64,000 nucleotides of DNA from contig NZ_CP076128.1 in NCBI RefSeq assembly GCF_018736065.1, positions 806,001 through 870,000 on the forward strand. The letters are read 5' to 3'. The translations under genes and the position numbers were made by a program. Every line of letters starts with the position of its first letter. Positions within the stretch are counted from its first letter, which is position 1. The notes below the pieces were generated by a model. That model was not told the origin of the DNA, searched no databases, and saw only the letters and a list, made by a program, of their open reading frames with translations. This DNA comes from Flammeovirga kamogawensis (GTDB lineage Bacteria > Bacteroidota > Bacteroidia > Cytophagales > Flammeovirgaceae). Shown here piece after piece: positions 17,497 to 26,565 of the stretch.

Positions 17497-20433
17497 ATGA
17501 ATCCAATGTTCAAGATAATTATTACATTATTTCTATTTACCACTTTACTTCCAACATTCGCACAGAAGAAAAGTAAGAAAAAAACAAAAAGTTCTAAACA
17601 AATTTCTAGAATTGATGAATTCAATCAACATCAACATTTAGACACTACTTCACTTTTTAAAAACATTCCTTTTCGTAATGTCGGCCCTACTGTTATGAGT
17701 GGACGTGTTACTGATGTTGAAGGAAATCCAAACAATCCGAATGAATTTTTTGTAGCATATGCCTCAAGTGGTTTATGGTATTCAAATACTAATGGAATAG
17801 ATTTCAAGCCCTTATTTCAAAATGAAGCAGCGATGACAATTGGTGATATTGCTGTTGATTGGAATGGAGATGCATCAACTATTTGGGTTGGAACAGGAGA
17901 AAATAATTCTAGTCGTTCTAGTTATGCTGGTGCTGGCCTATTTAAGTCAAATGATAATGGTGTAACTTGGGTCTCTTCTGGGTTAGAAAACACACAACAT
18001 ATTAGTAGAATTATTTTACACCCAACACATCAAGATACTTTATGGGTAGCTTCCATCGGGAATCTTTATTCTAAAAATTCGGAACGTGGAGTTTATAAAT
18101 CTACAGATGCCGGAAAAACTTGGAAGAAAACTTTATTTATTTCGGATAGTACTGGCGTAATCGATTTAATTATTGACCCGCAAAATCCAAAAGTACTGTA
18201 TGCTTCTACATGGGAACGTACACGAAAAGCGTGGAATTTTAAAGGGTCTGGAAGTGAATCTGGAATTTATAAATCAAAAGATGGTGGTGTTAATTGGAAA
18301 AGAATAACAACTGATAAAAGCGGATTTCCAACATCAAATGGTGTTGGTAGAATTGGTCTAACTATTTCAGAATCCAATTCTAATTTATTATACGCATTCT
18401 TAGATAATCAAGAACATAGAAAGAAAACAACAGAAGAAAAATCAATTCGTTTATCAAAAGAAATTCTTTTAAGTATGCCAAGTGCAGACTTTGATTTATT
18501 AGCTGATGATGATATTAATGCTTTCCTCGATAAATATAAATTTCCGAAGCAATACTCGGCTACTTCAATTAAAGAGGATATAAAGAAGAATATATATACA
18601 CCAAAATCATTAGTGGAATACCTTGGCGATGCAGGTGATAATCTATTTAATACACCAGTAAAAGGAGCAGAAATATATAGGTCTGAAGATGCTGGCAAAA
18701 CTTGGGTTAAAACACATGACAAACCACTTGAAAGAGTTGTTTACTCTTTTGGATATTATTTTGGTAATATCAGAATTGACCCTACTAATGATGATAATCT
18801 TTTTATTCTTGGCGTTCCTTTTTTAAAATCTGAAGATGCCGGTAAAACTTGGATTGATAAAGGTGCTAAAAATGTTCATGTAGATCATCATGCCCTATGG
18901 ATTAACCCTAAAAATTCTAAACATTATATTCTTGGAAATGACGGAGGAATCAATATCACTTATGATGATGGACAAACATATTTCAAAGCAAACTCCATCC
19001 CTGTTGGTCAATTTTATTCTGTAAATGTTGATATGGAACAACCATACAATATATATGGAGGTATGCAAGATAATGGTGTCTGGGTTGGTTCATCAACTAC
19101 TGAAATAAACAGAGAATGGCAGAATACCGGTAAAACAGATTTTCAAAATATTATGGGTGGAGATGGTATGCAAGTTGGCATTGATTATAGAGATAATACA
19201 ACAATTTATACAGGTTACCAATTCGGCAATTATTACCGAATTAACCGACTAACTGGAGAATCAAAATACATAACACCTACCCATAATTTAAGTCAGAAAC
19301 CATTAAGATGGAATTGGCAATCTCCTATTCATGTTTCTGTTCATAACAGTGATATTATTTATTTCGGTGCGAATAGGTTTTATAGGTCTTTTGATAAAGG
19401 AGAAAATTTTAACGTTATATCAGAAGATTTAACTTACAATAGAAAACAAGGAAACGTCCCTTTTAGTACACTTACCTCTATTTCAGAATCACCTTTATCT
19501 TTTGGACTTATTTATACAGGTTCTGATGATGGTAGAGTTAATATTTCAACTGATGTTGGAGAACATTGGAAAGACATCTCAAAAGGATTACCAAAAAACT
19601 TATGGGTAAGTAGAGTTATAGCTTCTCTACATGAGAAAGGAAAAGTGTACGTTTCTTTAAATGGATATAGAAATGACGATTTTAACCACTATTTGTATGT
19701 TTCTGATGACTTAGGTAATAATTGGAAAGAAATAGGTAAAGGTTTACCCAAAGAAGCAATCAATGTGATAAAAGAAGATCCTAAGAACAAAGAAATAATT
19801 TATGTGGGTACAGATCAAGGACTTTATATTTCTTTTAATAATGGTATTGATTTTTCAATATTGGGTAGCTTACCAAATGTTGCAATTCATGATTTGGTGA
19901 TTCACCCTAAAGCAAATGAGATTATTGTAGGAACACATGGTCGTTCTATTTATGTTGGAAAACTCGATGAAATTCAAAAGCTTAATACTAACTCTCTTAC
20001 TCAAGAGCTTATCTTATTTGATATTGATGCTGTTATGCATAATGAAAAGTGGGGTATGATTGAAGGGTATTTTGAATGGGGAAAACCTTATGAAAAAAGC
20101 ATTGATATTCCCGTTTTCACAAATAAAGAAAATAATGCTACAATAGAGGTTTTGTTCGATGATATTCTTGTCAAGAAAATTACAATAGGTCTTTCTAAAG
20201 GAATAAATTATATACCATATAATCTTTCCGTTGATAATTCATCGAAACTTGATTACGGTAACAAGATTGGTAGTAATTTCAAATTTCCTGAAACAGATAA
20301 TGGTATTAGTTATTTAGTTGATGGAGAGTATAAAATTAAAGTAGCGATCGGTTCCTCAATTGAAGAAGTTAAATTAGTAGTCAACAAAAAAGAAACTCCA
20401 AATAGTAGAGTAAAAACTAAGAAAATACCTTAA
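17497..20433 (+). CDS. Secreted sortilin/VPS10-like Asp-box (BNR) repeat protein
   Basis: Signal peptide to about residue 23 (LLPTFAQ), then a basic KKSKKKTKSSK stretch. The body starts FRNVGPTVMSGRVTDVEG and forms beta-propellers with at least eight Asp-boxes, among them SNDNGVTW, STDAGKTW, SKDGGVNW, SEDAGKTW (twice), STDVGEHW and SDDLGNNW. VHVDHHALWINP and LGNDGGINITYD are typical of the large 'WD40/BNR' sortilin-like family of Bacteroidota. A beta-sandwich-like part (residues 850-970) ends the protein. Substrate unknown; it may bind or cut polysaccharide or protein at the cell surface. No type IX sorting domain is evident at the C-terminus. Confidence 0.85.
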   Translation: MNPMFKIIITLFLFTTLLPTFAQKKSKKKTKSSKQISRIDEFNQHQHLDTTSLFKNIPFRNVGPTVMSGRVTDVEGNPNNPNEFFVAYASSGLWYSNTNGIDFKPLFQNEAAMTIGDIAVDWNGDASTIWVGTGENNSSRSSYAGAGLFKSNDNGVTWVSSGLENTQHISRIILHPTHQDTLWVASIGNLYSKNSERGVYKSTDAGKTWKKTLFISDSTGVIDLIIDPQNPKVLYASTWERTRKAWNFKGSGSESGIYKSKDGGVNWKRITTDKSGFPTSNGVGRIGLTISESNSNLLYAFLDNQEHRKKTTEEKSIRLSKEILLSMPSADFDLLADDDINAFLDKYKFPKQYSATSIKEDIKKNIYTPKSLVEYLGDAGDNLFNTPVKGAEIYRSEDAGKTWVKTHDKPLERVVYSFGYYFGNIRIDPTNDDNLFILGVPFLKSEDAGKTWIDKGAKNVHVDHHALWINPKNSKHYILGNDGGINITYDDGQTYFKANSIPVGQFYSVNVDMEQPYNIYGGMQDNGVWVGSSTTEINREWQNTGKTDFQNIMGGDGMQVGIDYRDNTTIYTGYQFGNYYRINRLTGESKYITPTHNLSQKPLRWNWQSPIHVSVHNSDIIYFGANRFYRSFDKGENFNVISEDLTYNRKQGNVPFSTLTSISESPLSFGLIYTGSDDGRVNISTDVGEHWKDISKGLPKNLWVSRVIASLHEKGKVYVSLNGYRNDDFNHYLYVSDDLGNNWKEIGKGLPKEAINVIKEDPKNKEIIYVGTDQGLYISFNNGIDFSILGSLPNVAIHDLVIHPKANEIIVGTHGRSIYVGKLDEIQKLNTNSLTQELILFDIDAVMHNEKWGMIEGYFEWGKPYEKSIDIPVFTNKENNATIEVLFDDILVKKITIGLSKGINYIPYNLSVDNSSKLDYGNKIGSNFKFPETDNGISYLVDGEYKIKVAIGSSIEEVKLVVNKKETPNSRVKTKKIP

Positions 20434-20434
20434 C

Positions 20435-20477
20435 AAAAAAGACCTTCTCAATTTATATTTTGAGAAGGTCTTTTTTT
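20435..20477. terminator. Bidirectional terminator between Asp-box gene and DUF983 gene
   Basis: Hairpin GACCTTCTCA (20441-20450) / TGAGAAGGTC (20461-20470), flanked by A6 and T7, between convergent genes. Confidence 0.9.
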
Positions 20478-20853
20478 ATTTGTCCCCTTTTGATTGATAA
20501 GGAATTCCTCCAAATAAATGGAGATATATAGATCTTGATAATCTAAAAATGAAAGGCATAAATATCATCATTGGTATAGTTGCTGCAAAAATATATACTA
20601 ATGGATTCTCAGGGTCGAAAATAAAATAGGTGAAAAATAATGTTGCAAACATTAATGCTACATTGATACCATAACTAACGTACATAGCACCAAAATAGAA
20701 ACCCGTTTCAGGTTCAAAAGTTGCATTACACACTTTACAGCGCTTATTTATTTTTGAAAATTTAGTTGATAGTGCACTATTTGTAAATATATCTCCTTCC
20801 CTACAACTTGGGCATTTTCGAGATACAATAGCTTGTATTTTTGATTTAGCCAT
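20476..20853 (-). CDS. DUF983 family membrane protein
   Basis: The 125-residue protein has an N-terminal zinc-ribbon-like half with RKCPSCREGDIF and KRCKVCNATFEPETGFYFGAMYVSYG, then two membrane helices (about residues 55-78 and 83-103). This is the DUF983 pattern (CPxC...C..C, GFYFGAMY). Function unknown; in some proteobacteria members lie near heme-copper oxidase genes. Here it overlaps the end of ftsE by 8 bp and closes that operon. Confidence 0.88.
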   Translation of the reverse strand: MAKSKIQAIVSRKCPSCREGDIFTNSALSTKFSKINKRCKVCNATFEPETGFYFGAMYVSYGINVALMFATLFFTYFIFDPENPLVYIFAATIPMMIFMPFIFRLSRSIYLHLFGGIPYQSKGDK

Positions 20854-21562
20854 TTTGATTTCCTAAATCTAATTTTTGTTGAACTTGTTCTTTAGAAATA
20901 TCTTTAATTTCAGAACCTTCACAAATTATTGTTCTTTGAGGGTTGATTTTTAAAAAAGAATGTTGATGCGTTGCCATTATTACACTTGTCCCACTTTCAT
21001 TAATTTCTGAAAATAGTTGAAGAATTGACCTTGATACTTTAGGGTCTAAATTACCTGTTGGCTCATCGGCAATTATTAAGTCTGGATTGTTTACTAAGGC
21101 TCTTGCGATAGCAACTCTTTGTTGTTCTCCTCCAGACAACTGATGCGGCATTTTTTCTTTAATAATTTTAGGTAACTTAACTAAATCTAATAAATCATCT
21201 ACTTTAGTAAGCATAGCTGTTTTACTAGACCAACCAGTAGCTTTCATTACAAAAATTAAGTTTTCAAGAATATTACGATCTGTTAAAAGCTCAAAATCTT
21301 GAAAAATTACACCTAAAGATCTCCTCAAAAAAGGTATTTGTTTTTCGTCAATAGAAGATACTTGAAAATTATTAACTTTAATTACCCCTTCGGATGGATG
21401 CAAATCAGCATAAAGTAATTTTAAGATGGATGATTTACCACTACCTGTTGGTCCAAGTAAATATATAAATTCACCCTTAGCAATATCTAAATTGATATCA
21501 GAAAATACTACTGCATCTTCGTATTTTACTTTTACATTTCTTAAAGATACTATGTGATTCAT
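20846..21562 (-). CDS. ftsE: FtsE-like cell-division ABC transporter ATP-binding protein
   Basis: FtsE is the ATPase partner of FtsX, linking the divisome to cell-wall hydrolases. Motifs: Walker A LLGPTGSGKSSILKLLY, FLRRSLGVIFQDFELLTDRNI (the FtsE-typical Q-loop region), signature LSGGEQQRVAIARAL, Walker B LIIADEPTGNLDP and the switch His in ATHQH. Met at 21562 (MNHIVSLRNVKV) is the better start, since a longer frame from 21619 would overlap the upstream gene. ftsX is not adjacent. The operon order is small gene - ftsE - DUF983. Confidence 0.9.
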   Translation of the reverse strand: MNHIVSLRNVKVKYEDAVVFSDINLDIAKGEFIYLLGPTGSGKSSILKLLYADLHPSEGVIKVNNFQVSSIDEKQIPFLRRSLGVIFQDFELLTDRNILENLIFVMKATGWSSKTAMLTKVDDLLDLVKLPKIIKEKMPHQLSGGEQQRVAIARALVNNPDLIIADEPTGNLDPKVSRSILQLFSEINESGTSVIMATHQHSFLKINPQRTIICEGSEIKDISKEQVQQKLDLGNQNG

Positions 21563-21569
21563 GTTTATT

Positions 21570-21770
21570 TTAGATCTCCAATTTTTGAATCTTACCAAAA
21601 GGAAGTTGCTCAATAACACTCTTAAGAGCTTCTTCTTTTCCTTCTAAACCATATTTTTCTAATTTGGTTAAAGGTCTATCCGCTCTAAAATAAGCAATTA
21701 ATACAAAATCTTCGTCTCGAAGTTGGATGTAATTTGGGATTTTAGCTTTCCCTTTTACTTTTATAATGTA
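21570..21770 (-). CDS. Small conserved protein upstream of ftsE
   Basis: From the Met at 21770 the product is 66 residues: MYIIKVKGKAKIPNYIQLRD...FVLIAYFRAD..., ending PFGKIQKLEI. It looks like a compact alpha/beta protein; I do not recognise a family. The Met at 21818 is unlikely, because it would lie within the terminator hairpin after the aldolase gene. It ends 8 bp before ftsE begins, so it is part of the ftsE unit. Confidence 0.7.
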   Translation of the reverse strand, partial: YIIKVKGKAKIPNYIQLRDEDFVLIAYFRADRPLTKLEKYGLEGKEEALKSVIEQLPFGKIQKLEI

Positions 21771-21790
21771 CATAAAACAATGTAATAAAA

Positions 21791-21818
21791 ATGAGGCATC
21801 CATAATAGAATGCCTCAT
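21791..21818 (-). terminator. Hairpin after fructose-6-phosphate aldolase gene
   Basis: ATGAGGCAT (21791-21799) pairs perfectly with ATGCCTCAT (21810-21818) around a 10-nt loop. It lies between the aldolase stop and the next start, and on the minus strand is followed by TTTTTATTAC. Confidence 0.78.
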
Positions 21819-21841
21819 TTGTTTATTGAAATAAAATACTT

Positions 21842-22498
21842 TTACTCCTCCATTTTCTTAGCATCAGCAACAAACTGAGCTAAACCTTTATCTGTTAAAG
21901 GATGATTTAATAATGCTTTTATTGCACTTAATGGGCAAGTTGCAACATCTGCACCTAATTTTGCACAATCTAAAATATGCATTGGGTGACGTACTGATGC
22001 AGCTAATACTTGCGTACCAAAACCGTAGTTTTCAAAAATATCTACAATATCTTCTACTAATTGTAAACCATCTGTAGAAACATCGTCTAATCTACCAATA
22101 AATGGCGATACATACGTAGCTCCAGCCTTAGCTGCTAATAATGCCTGTCCAGCAGAAAAAATTAAAGTACAGTTTGTATCAATCCCTTTACTAGAAAAAT
22201 ATTTGATTGCTTTCACACCGTCTTCAATCATAGGTACTTTTACTACAATTTTAGGGTCGATTGCTGCAAGGATTTCACCTTCTTTAATCATGTCCTCATA
22301 ATTTGTAGAAAGTACTTCAGCACTCACATCACCGTCAGTGATTTCACAGATAGCTTTGTAGTGTGCATTTACAGCCTTAGTTCCTTTAACACCTACTTTA
22401 GCCATTAATGACGGGTTAGTTGTTACACCATCCAATACACCTAAAGCATGTGCTTCTTTAATTTCTTCTAAGTTAGCTGTGTCTATAAAAAATTTCAT
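21842..22498 (-). CDS. fsa: Fructose-6-phosphate aldolase / small transaldolase
   Basis: A 218-residue Schiff-base aldolase of the TalB/FSA fold. Markers are [31 protein letters not shown], the active-site Lys in [32 protein letters not shown], and [11 protein letters not shown]. Family members in this size class cleave fructose-6-phosphate or act as transaldolases in the pentose phosphate pathway; the two cannot be separated from sequence motifs alone, although the short length fits the FSA/TalC group. Confidence 0.93.
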   Translation of the reverse strand: MKFFIDTANLEEIKEAHALGVLDGVTTNPSLMAKVGVKGTKAVNAHYKAICEITDGDVSAEVLSTNYEDMIKEGEILAAIDPKIVVKVPMIEDGVKAIKYFSSKGIDTNCTLIFSAGQALLAAKAGATYVSPFIGRLDDVSTDGLQLVEDIVDIFENYGFGTQVLAASVRHPMHILDCAKLGADVATCPLSAIKALLNHPLTDKGLAQFVADAKKMEE

Positions 22499-22572
22499 AA
22501 GTCAAAGACGTTTAATCGTGTTTAAAATCAAGACAAAAATATAGATTTATCTAGAGAATCAAATTATATAAT

Positions 22573-23898
22573 TTATTTATCTAGAGAATCGACTAATTTA
22601 ATTGAATTATCAATGCAATTCGGAACTGAAATTCCTCCTTTCCAATTTGCATTAAAATATAGATTTGGGATTGCATTTGATTTTAAATCATCCCAAAGTT
22701 TTAAAATTTCTGCAGAATATTGTGGTATTGCCTTTTCCCATTTGTACGTTTTTTGAAAGACAGGTTCTTCTTTAAAGTTCAAAGTTTTTGCTAATTCATT
22801 CTTAACATTATCCTTAATTTCTTCATCTGAAAGTGAGGTGTTTTTAGCTCTTTGAACACCGCCTACAAAACTTGTTATTAGAACTTCGTCTTTTCCTGCT
22901 CTATTTGGAAAAATACAGCTACTCCATATGCTTCCAGAAGTGAAAGTTTTTTCTAAATATGGGTTCAGTCCACCAAAACCAATAGGACGTTCAACATCAT
23001 CTTTTTTATACACTGAGTGAACAATACACATTGGTGGTGCATAAAGATTATTAAGTTGGATAGAAATTGAAGGCATTAAATTTTTAATAAATTTTGCCGT
23101 TGTATGAGCTGATGAAGTAACAATAATTTTATCAAATACTAAGGTTTCGTTTTCTGTAAGAATTTCAAATTGATTTTCATTCTTTTTTATATCTAAAACT
23201 TTAGTATTTAATTTCACCTCAACTTGTGATGCGAGACCTTCAATAAAAGTAGTCAATCCTTTCTTAAAGCTAAATGCTTTTTTTCTTTGAGTTGGAGCCC
23301 CTTCCTCTTTATTCTTTTTGGAAGATTTAATCATTCCTTTGATTATTGAGCCATATTCCTTTTCAGCTTCATATAATGCCGGGAAAGCAGCTTTTACTGC
23401 TAACTTTTTAGCATCTCCAGCATAAATTCCAGAAACAAATGGATCTAGTGCATAATCACAAATTTCTTGATTAAATCTTCTATTTATAAAATCATATAGT
23501 GATTCATTTTCTGACGTTGGTTTATTTTTACGCCAGAATTCAGTCATTATTTTAAATTTTGATGACCAAGAGAAAAATGAATTTGAGAAGAAGTTTTGAG
23601 GCCCTGAAGGTAAAATTCTATACTTCCCATCTCTAAGAATATATCGGTCTTTATTAACATCTTCAGCTTCTAACAATTCATCAGTTATACCAAGCCTATT
23701 AATTAAATCTAGATGACTTTCAGTTAATAAAAGTGAGTTCGGTCCATTTTCATAAATCCTATCATTAATAGTATCTGTTTTTATACACCCCCCAAGAGTT
23801 TGAGCTGCTTCTAAAACAACACAATCAAAACCTTTTTCTTTTAATAAAAAAGCTGTTGTGAGACCTGATATTCCACCTCCAATAATTCCTATTCTCAT
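22573..23898 (-). CDS. hemY: Protoporphyrinogen oxidase (FAD-dependent, HemY type)
   Basis: Oxidises protoporphyrinogen IX (or coproporphyrinogen III) late in heme synthesis. The dinucleotide-binding motif MRIGIIGGGISGLTTAFLL sits at the N-terminus; NGPNSLL (near residue 60), FVSGIYAGDAKKLAVKAAFP and the C-terminal WKGGISVPNCIDNS are family marks. Met at 23898 is chosen because it places the Gly-rich loop at the start; 23928 would add ten residues. No other heme gene is adjacent. Whether the product is protoporphyrin or coproporphyrin is not decided by the sequence seen. Confidence 0.92.
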   Translation of the reverse strand: MRIGIIGGGISGLTTAFLLKEKGFDCVVLEAAQTLGGCIKTDTINDRIYENGPNSLLLTESHLDLINRLGITDELLEAEDVNKDRYILRDGKYRILPSGPQNFFSNSFFSWSSKFKIMTEFWRKNKPTSENESLYDFINRRFNQEICDYALDPFVSGIYAGDAKKLAVKAAFPALYEAEKEYGSIIKGMIKSSKKNKEEGAPTQRKKAFSFKKGLTTFIEGLASQVEVKLNTKVLDIKKNENQFEILTENETLVFDKIIVTSSAHTTAKFIKNLMPSISIQLNNLYAPPMCIVHSVYKKDDVERPIGFGGLNPYLEKTFTSGSIWSSCIFPNRAGKDEVLITSFVGGVQRAKNTSLSDEEIKDNVKNELAKTLNFKEEPVFQKTYKWEKAIPQYSAEILKLWDDLKSNAIPNLYFNANWKGGISVPNCIDNSIKLVDSLDK

Positions 23899-24036
23899 TA
23901 TCCTATCATCGATTAATGTAAGATGCAATTTAAATCAAAAAACAACGTCAAACACCTTTAAAGTATGGTTTTTTATTGGTTTTAATCATCTTTTTAAGAT
24001 TGTTAAATATTCGGTGAATCATACTTTTTTAATAAA

Positions 24037-24072
24037 ACAAAAAAGGCTATCTCAATTAAGAGATAGCCTTCT
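24037..24072 (-). terminator. Terminator after mdh
   Basis: Perfect 11-bp hairpin AAGGCTATCTC / GAGATAGCCTT (24043-24070); on the minus strand it is followed by a T-run. Confidence 0.9.
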
Positions 24073-24104
24073 ATATATTTAGAATAGATTTATTCTATTT
24101 TTAA

Positions 24105-25037
24105 CTAAACGTTTACTTCTAAAAGAGCGTTTGTTTTCTTCACACCTTCAGCAGAAGTATGTAATTTTGCTTTTTCGTCTTCAGAAAGTTCAATTTCAAC
24201 GATTTTCTCGATACCGTTTTTACCAATTAAAACTGGTACACCGATACAAAGATCATTTAAACCATACTCACCTTCAAGTAAAGCTGAACAAGGGAACATT
24301 TTCTTAGAATCTAAAGCAACAGCTTTAACTAATTCAGAAACTGCAGCACCTGGAGCATACCAAGCAGAAGTACCTAACAATTTAGTTAATGTAGCACCAC
24401 CAACCTTAGTTGCCTCTACGATTGCTGATTTTTGCTCTTCAGATAAGAATTCAGATACAGGAACTGAATTACGAACAGCCTTTTCGATCAATGGAACCAT
24501 TCCTACGTCAGAATGACCACCGATTACCATACCAGAAACATCAGATTGAGGACAACCTAAAGCTTCAGCTAAACGATATTTGAAACGAGCACTATCCAAT
24601 GCACCACCCATACCGATAATACGGTTTTTAGGAAGACCTGTAGCTTTAGCAGCTAAGTAAGTCATTGTATCCATTGGGTTAGATACTACGATAATAATTA
24701 CATTTGGAGAATGTTGGATTAAATTCTCAGAAACAGTTTTAACAATACCTGCGTTGATACCGATAAGCTCTTCACGAGTCATACCTGGCTTACGAGGAAT
24801 ACCACTTGTAATAACAGCAACGTCAGTACCTGCAGTTGCTGCATAGTCGTTTGTTACTCCAGTGATTGTAGAATCAAAACCGTTTAAAGAAGCAGTTTGC
24901 ATTAGGTCCATTGCTTTTCCTTCTGCGAATCCTTCTTTGATATCTACTAACACAATTTCGTCAGCGAAATCTTTAATTGCAATATACTCTGCACAACTTG
25001 CGCCTACTGCACCTGCACCCACTACTGTTACTTTCAT
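24105..25037 (-). CDS. mdh: Malate dehydrogenase
   Basis: LDH-like malate dehydrogenase of the TCA cycle. NAD loop VTVVGAGAVGASCAEYIA at the N-terminus, LVDIKEGFAEGKAMDL next, substrate loop SGIPRKPGMTREELIGINAG (two Arg), VVSNPMDTMTY, and the catalytic His in VIGGHSDVGMVPL. Length 310 is typical of the Bacteroidota/phototroph-type enzyme. Single gene. Confidence 0.97.
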   Translation of the reverse strand: MKVTVVGAGAVGASCAEYIAIKDFADEIVLVDIKEGFAEGKAMDLMQTASLNGFDSTITGVTNDYAATAGTDVAVITSGIPRKPGMTREELIGINAGIVKTVSENLIQHSPNVIIIVVSNPMDTMTYLAAKATGLPKNRIIGMGGALDSARFKYRLAEALGCPQSDVSGMVIGGHSDVGMVPLIEKAVRNSVPVSEFLSEEQKSAIVEATKVGGATLTKLLGTSAWYAPGAAVSELVKAVALDSKKMFPCSALLEGEYGLNDLCIGVPVLIGKNGIEKIVEIELSEDEKAKLHTSAEGVKKTNALLEVNV

Positions 25038-25226
25038 TTGTTTGTGTATTTAAAAGTTAAAAAGTTAATTTGTAAATATTTTACTTTCGCAATTTGCGAT
25101 ATTTTCTCTACTTATTTGAGTGATATTGAAAAATCAAGTATATGATTTTTGTCAGTTTTTTAATTTTGATAATATTGCAATAACAAATTTATCTTATCAG
25201 ATTGCATAAAAATATCCTTTTTTAAT

Positions 25227-26507
25227 ATGAAAATTGAAGATTTATATAGTATCTATTTAGAAGTCAGCGAGATAAGTACTGACTCAAGAAATATTAAAGA
25301 AAACTGTCTATTTTTTGCTCTGAAAGGTGGAAATTTTGATGGTAATAAATATGCTGAAGGAGCACTTAAAAATGGTGCTAAATATGTTGTAGTAGACGAT
25401 TCTACTGTAGTTAAATCTGATAAATATATTGTAGTTGATGATACCCTATCAACTTTACAGCAATTAGCAGCTTTTCATAGAGATCAATTTGATATTCCAG
25501 TAATTGCAATAACTGGATCTAATGGCAAAACCACAACAAAAGAGATCTTAGTGAAAATATGTGAGACAACTTTTAAAACACATGCAACAAAAGGTAACTT
25601 CAATAATCATATTGGCGTACCGCTAACATTGCTTGCAATGCCGTTAGATACTGAAATAGCTCTTATTGAAATGGGTGATAACCATGTAGGTGAAGTTGCT
25701 GAACTCTGTAAAATAGGAAAACCAAACCAAGGTTTTGTAACCAATATTGGGATGGATCATATAGAAGGGTTTGGAAGTTTTGAATTAAATGTTAGAGCTA
25801 AAAGTGAGGTTTTTGATTATCTGATAAAACATAATGGAGTAATCTATATTAATTCTAATGATGCCATATTAAACAATATGTCTAAGAGAATGAAAGCCCC
25901 TATTTATTACGGAAGTGAATATGATTTTGCAAATTTAGAATTTGTTGAGGTAAATCCTTTTATAGTTTATAAAGACCGACAAGACCAAGTTATAACGACT
26001 AACTTATTTGGAGCTTATAATTTTGAAAATATATTAACTGCATTTTGTGTAGGAAAATATTTAGGCATTGAACAGGAGAAAATGAACAATGCAATTGCAT
26101 CATATATACCTTCAAATAATAGATCAGAAATATTTAAGACCGAGAATAATACCCTAATTTTAGATGCTTATAATGCAAACCCTTCTTCAATGGAAGTTGC
26201 AATAGAGAACCTTACTAAAATAGACAGTTCTTCACCTAAAGGATGTATCCTTGGAGATATGTTTGAATTAGGTTCTATAAGTGAGGAAGAGCATCTAAGA
26301 ATTTCAAAACTTGCAATTGATCAAAATTACGATCACTGCATTTTTGTTGGAGAACGCTTTAAATCCTTTGAAAATGATCAAGCATTCTTTTTCACAAATA
26401 AAGAAGAAGTAATTGCTTATTTAGAAGAACACCCAATAGATTCTGAGCTAATTTTAATTAAAGGATCCAGAAGTATGGGGTTAGAAATATTGAAGAATTC
26501 TTTATAA
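25227..26507 (+). CDS. murF: UDP-N-acetylmuramoyl-tripeptide--D-Ala-D-Ala ligase
   Basis: MurF adds D-Ala-D-Ala to the UDP-MurNAc-tripeptide, the last cytoplasmic step of peptidoglycan precursor assembly. N-terminal substrate domain has TDSRNIKENCLFFALKG; the central ATP domain has the P-loop AITGSNGKTTTKE and FNNHIGVPLTLL; the C-terminal domain has LDAYNANPSSME and LGDMFELG. Length 426 is usual for Bacteroidota. It stands apart from other mur genes and shares a terminator with convergent ffh. Confidence 0.96.
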   Translation: MKIEDLYSIYLEVSEISTDSRNIKENCLFFALKGGNFDGNKYAEGALKNGAKYVVVDDSTVVKSDKYIVVDDTLSTLQQLAAFHRDQFDIPVIAITGSNGKTTTKEILVKICETTFKTHATKGNFNNHIGVPLTLLAMPLDTEIALIEMGDNHVGEVAELCKIGKPNQGFVTNIGMDHIEGFGSFELNVRAKSEVFDYLIKHNGVIYINSNDAILNNMSKRMKAPIYYGSEYDFANLEFVEVNPFIVYKDRQDQVITTNLFGAYNFENILTAFCVGKYLGIEQEKMNNAIASYIPSNNRSEIFKTENNTLILDAYNANPSSMEVAIENLTKIDSSSPKGCILGDMFELGSISEEEHLRISKLAIDQNYDHCIFVGERFKSFENDQAFFFTNKEEVIAYLEEHPIDSELILIKGSRSMGLEILKNSL

Positions 26508-26511
26508 AAAC

Positions 26512-26546
26512 AAAAAGCCATCAACTTTAGAAGTTGATGGCTTTTT
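26512..26546. terminator. Bidirectional terminator between murF and ffh
   Basis: Perfect 16-bp hairpin (AAAAAGCCATCAACTT, 3-nt loop, exact complement) between convergent genes. Confidence 0.94.
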
Positions 26547-26565
26547 AAAATATATAATTTAGGAT

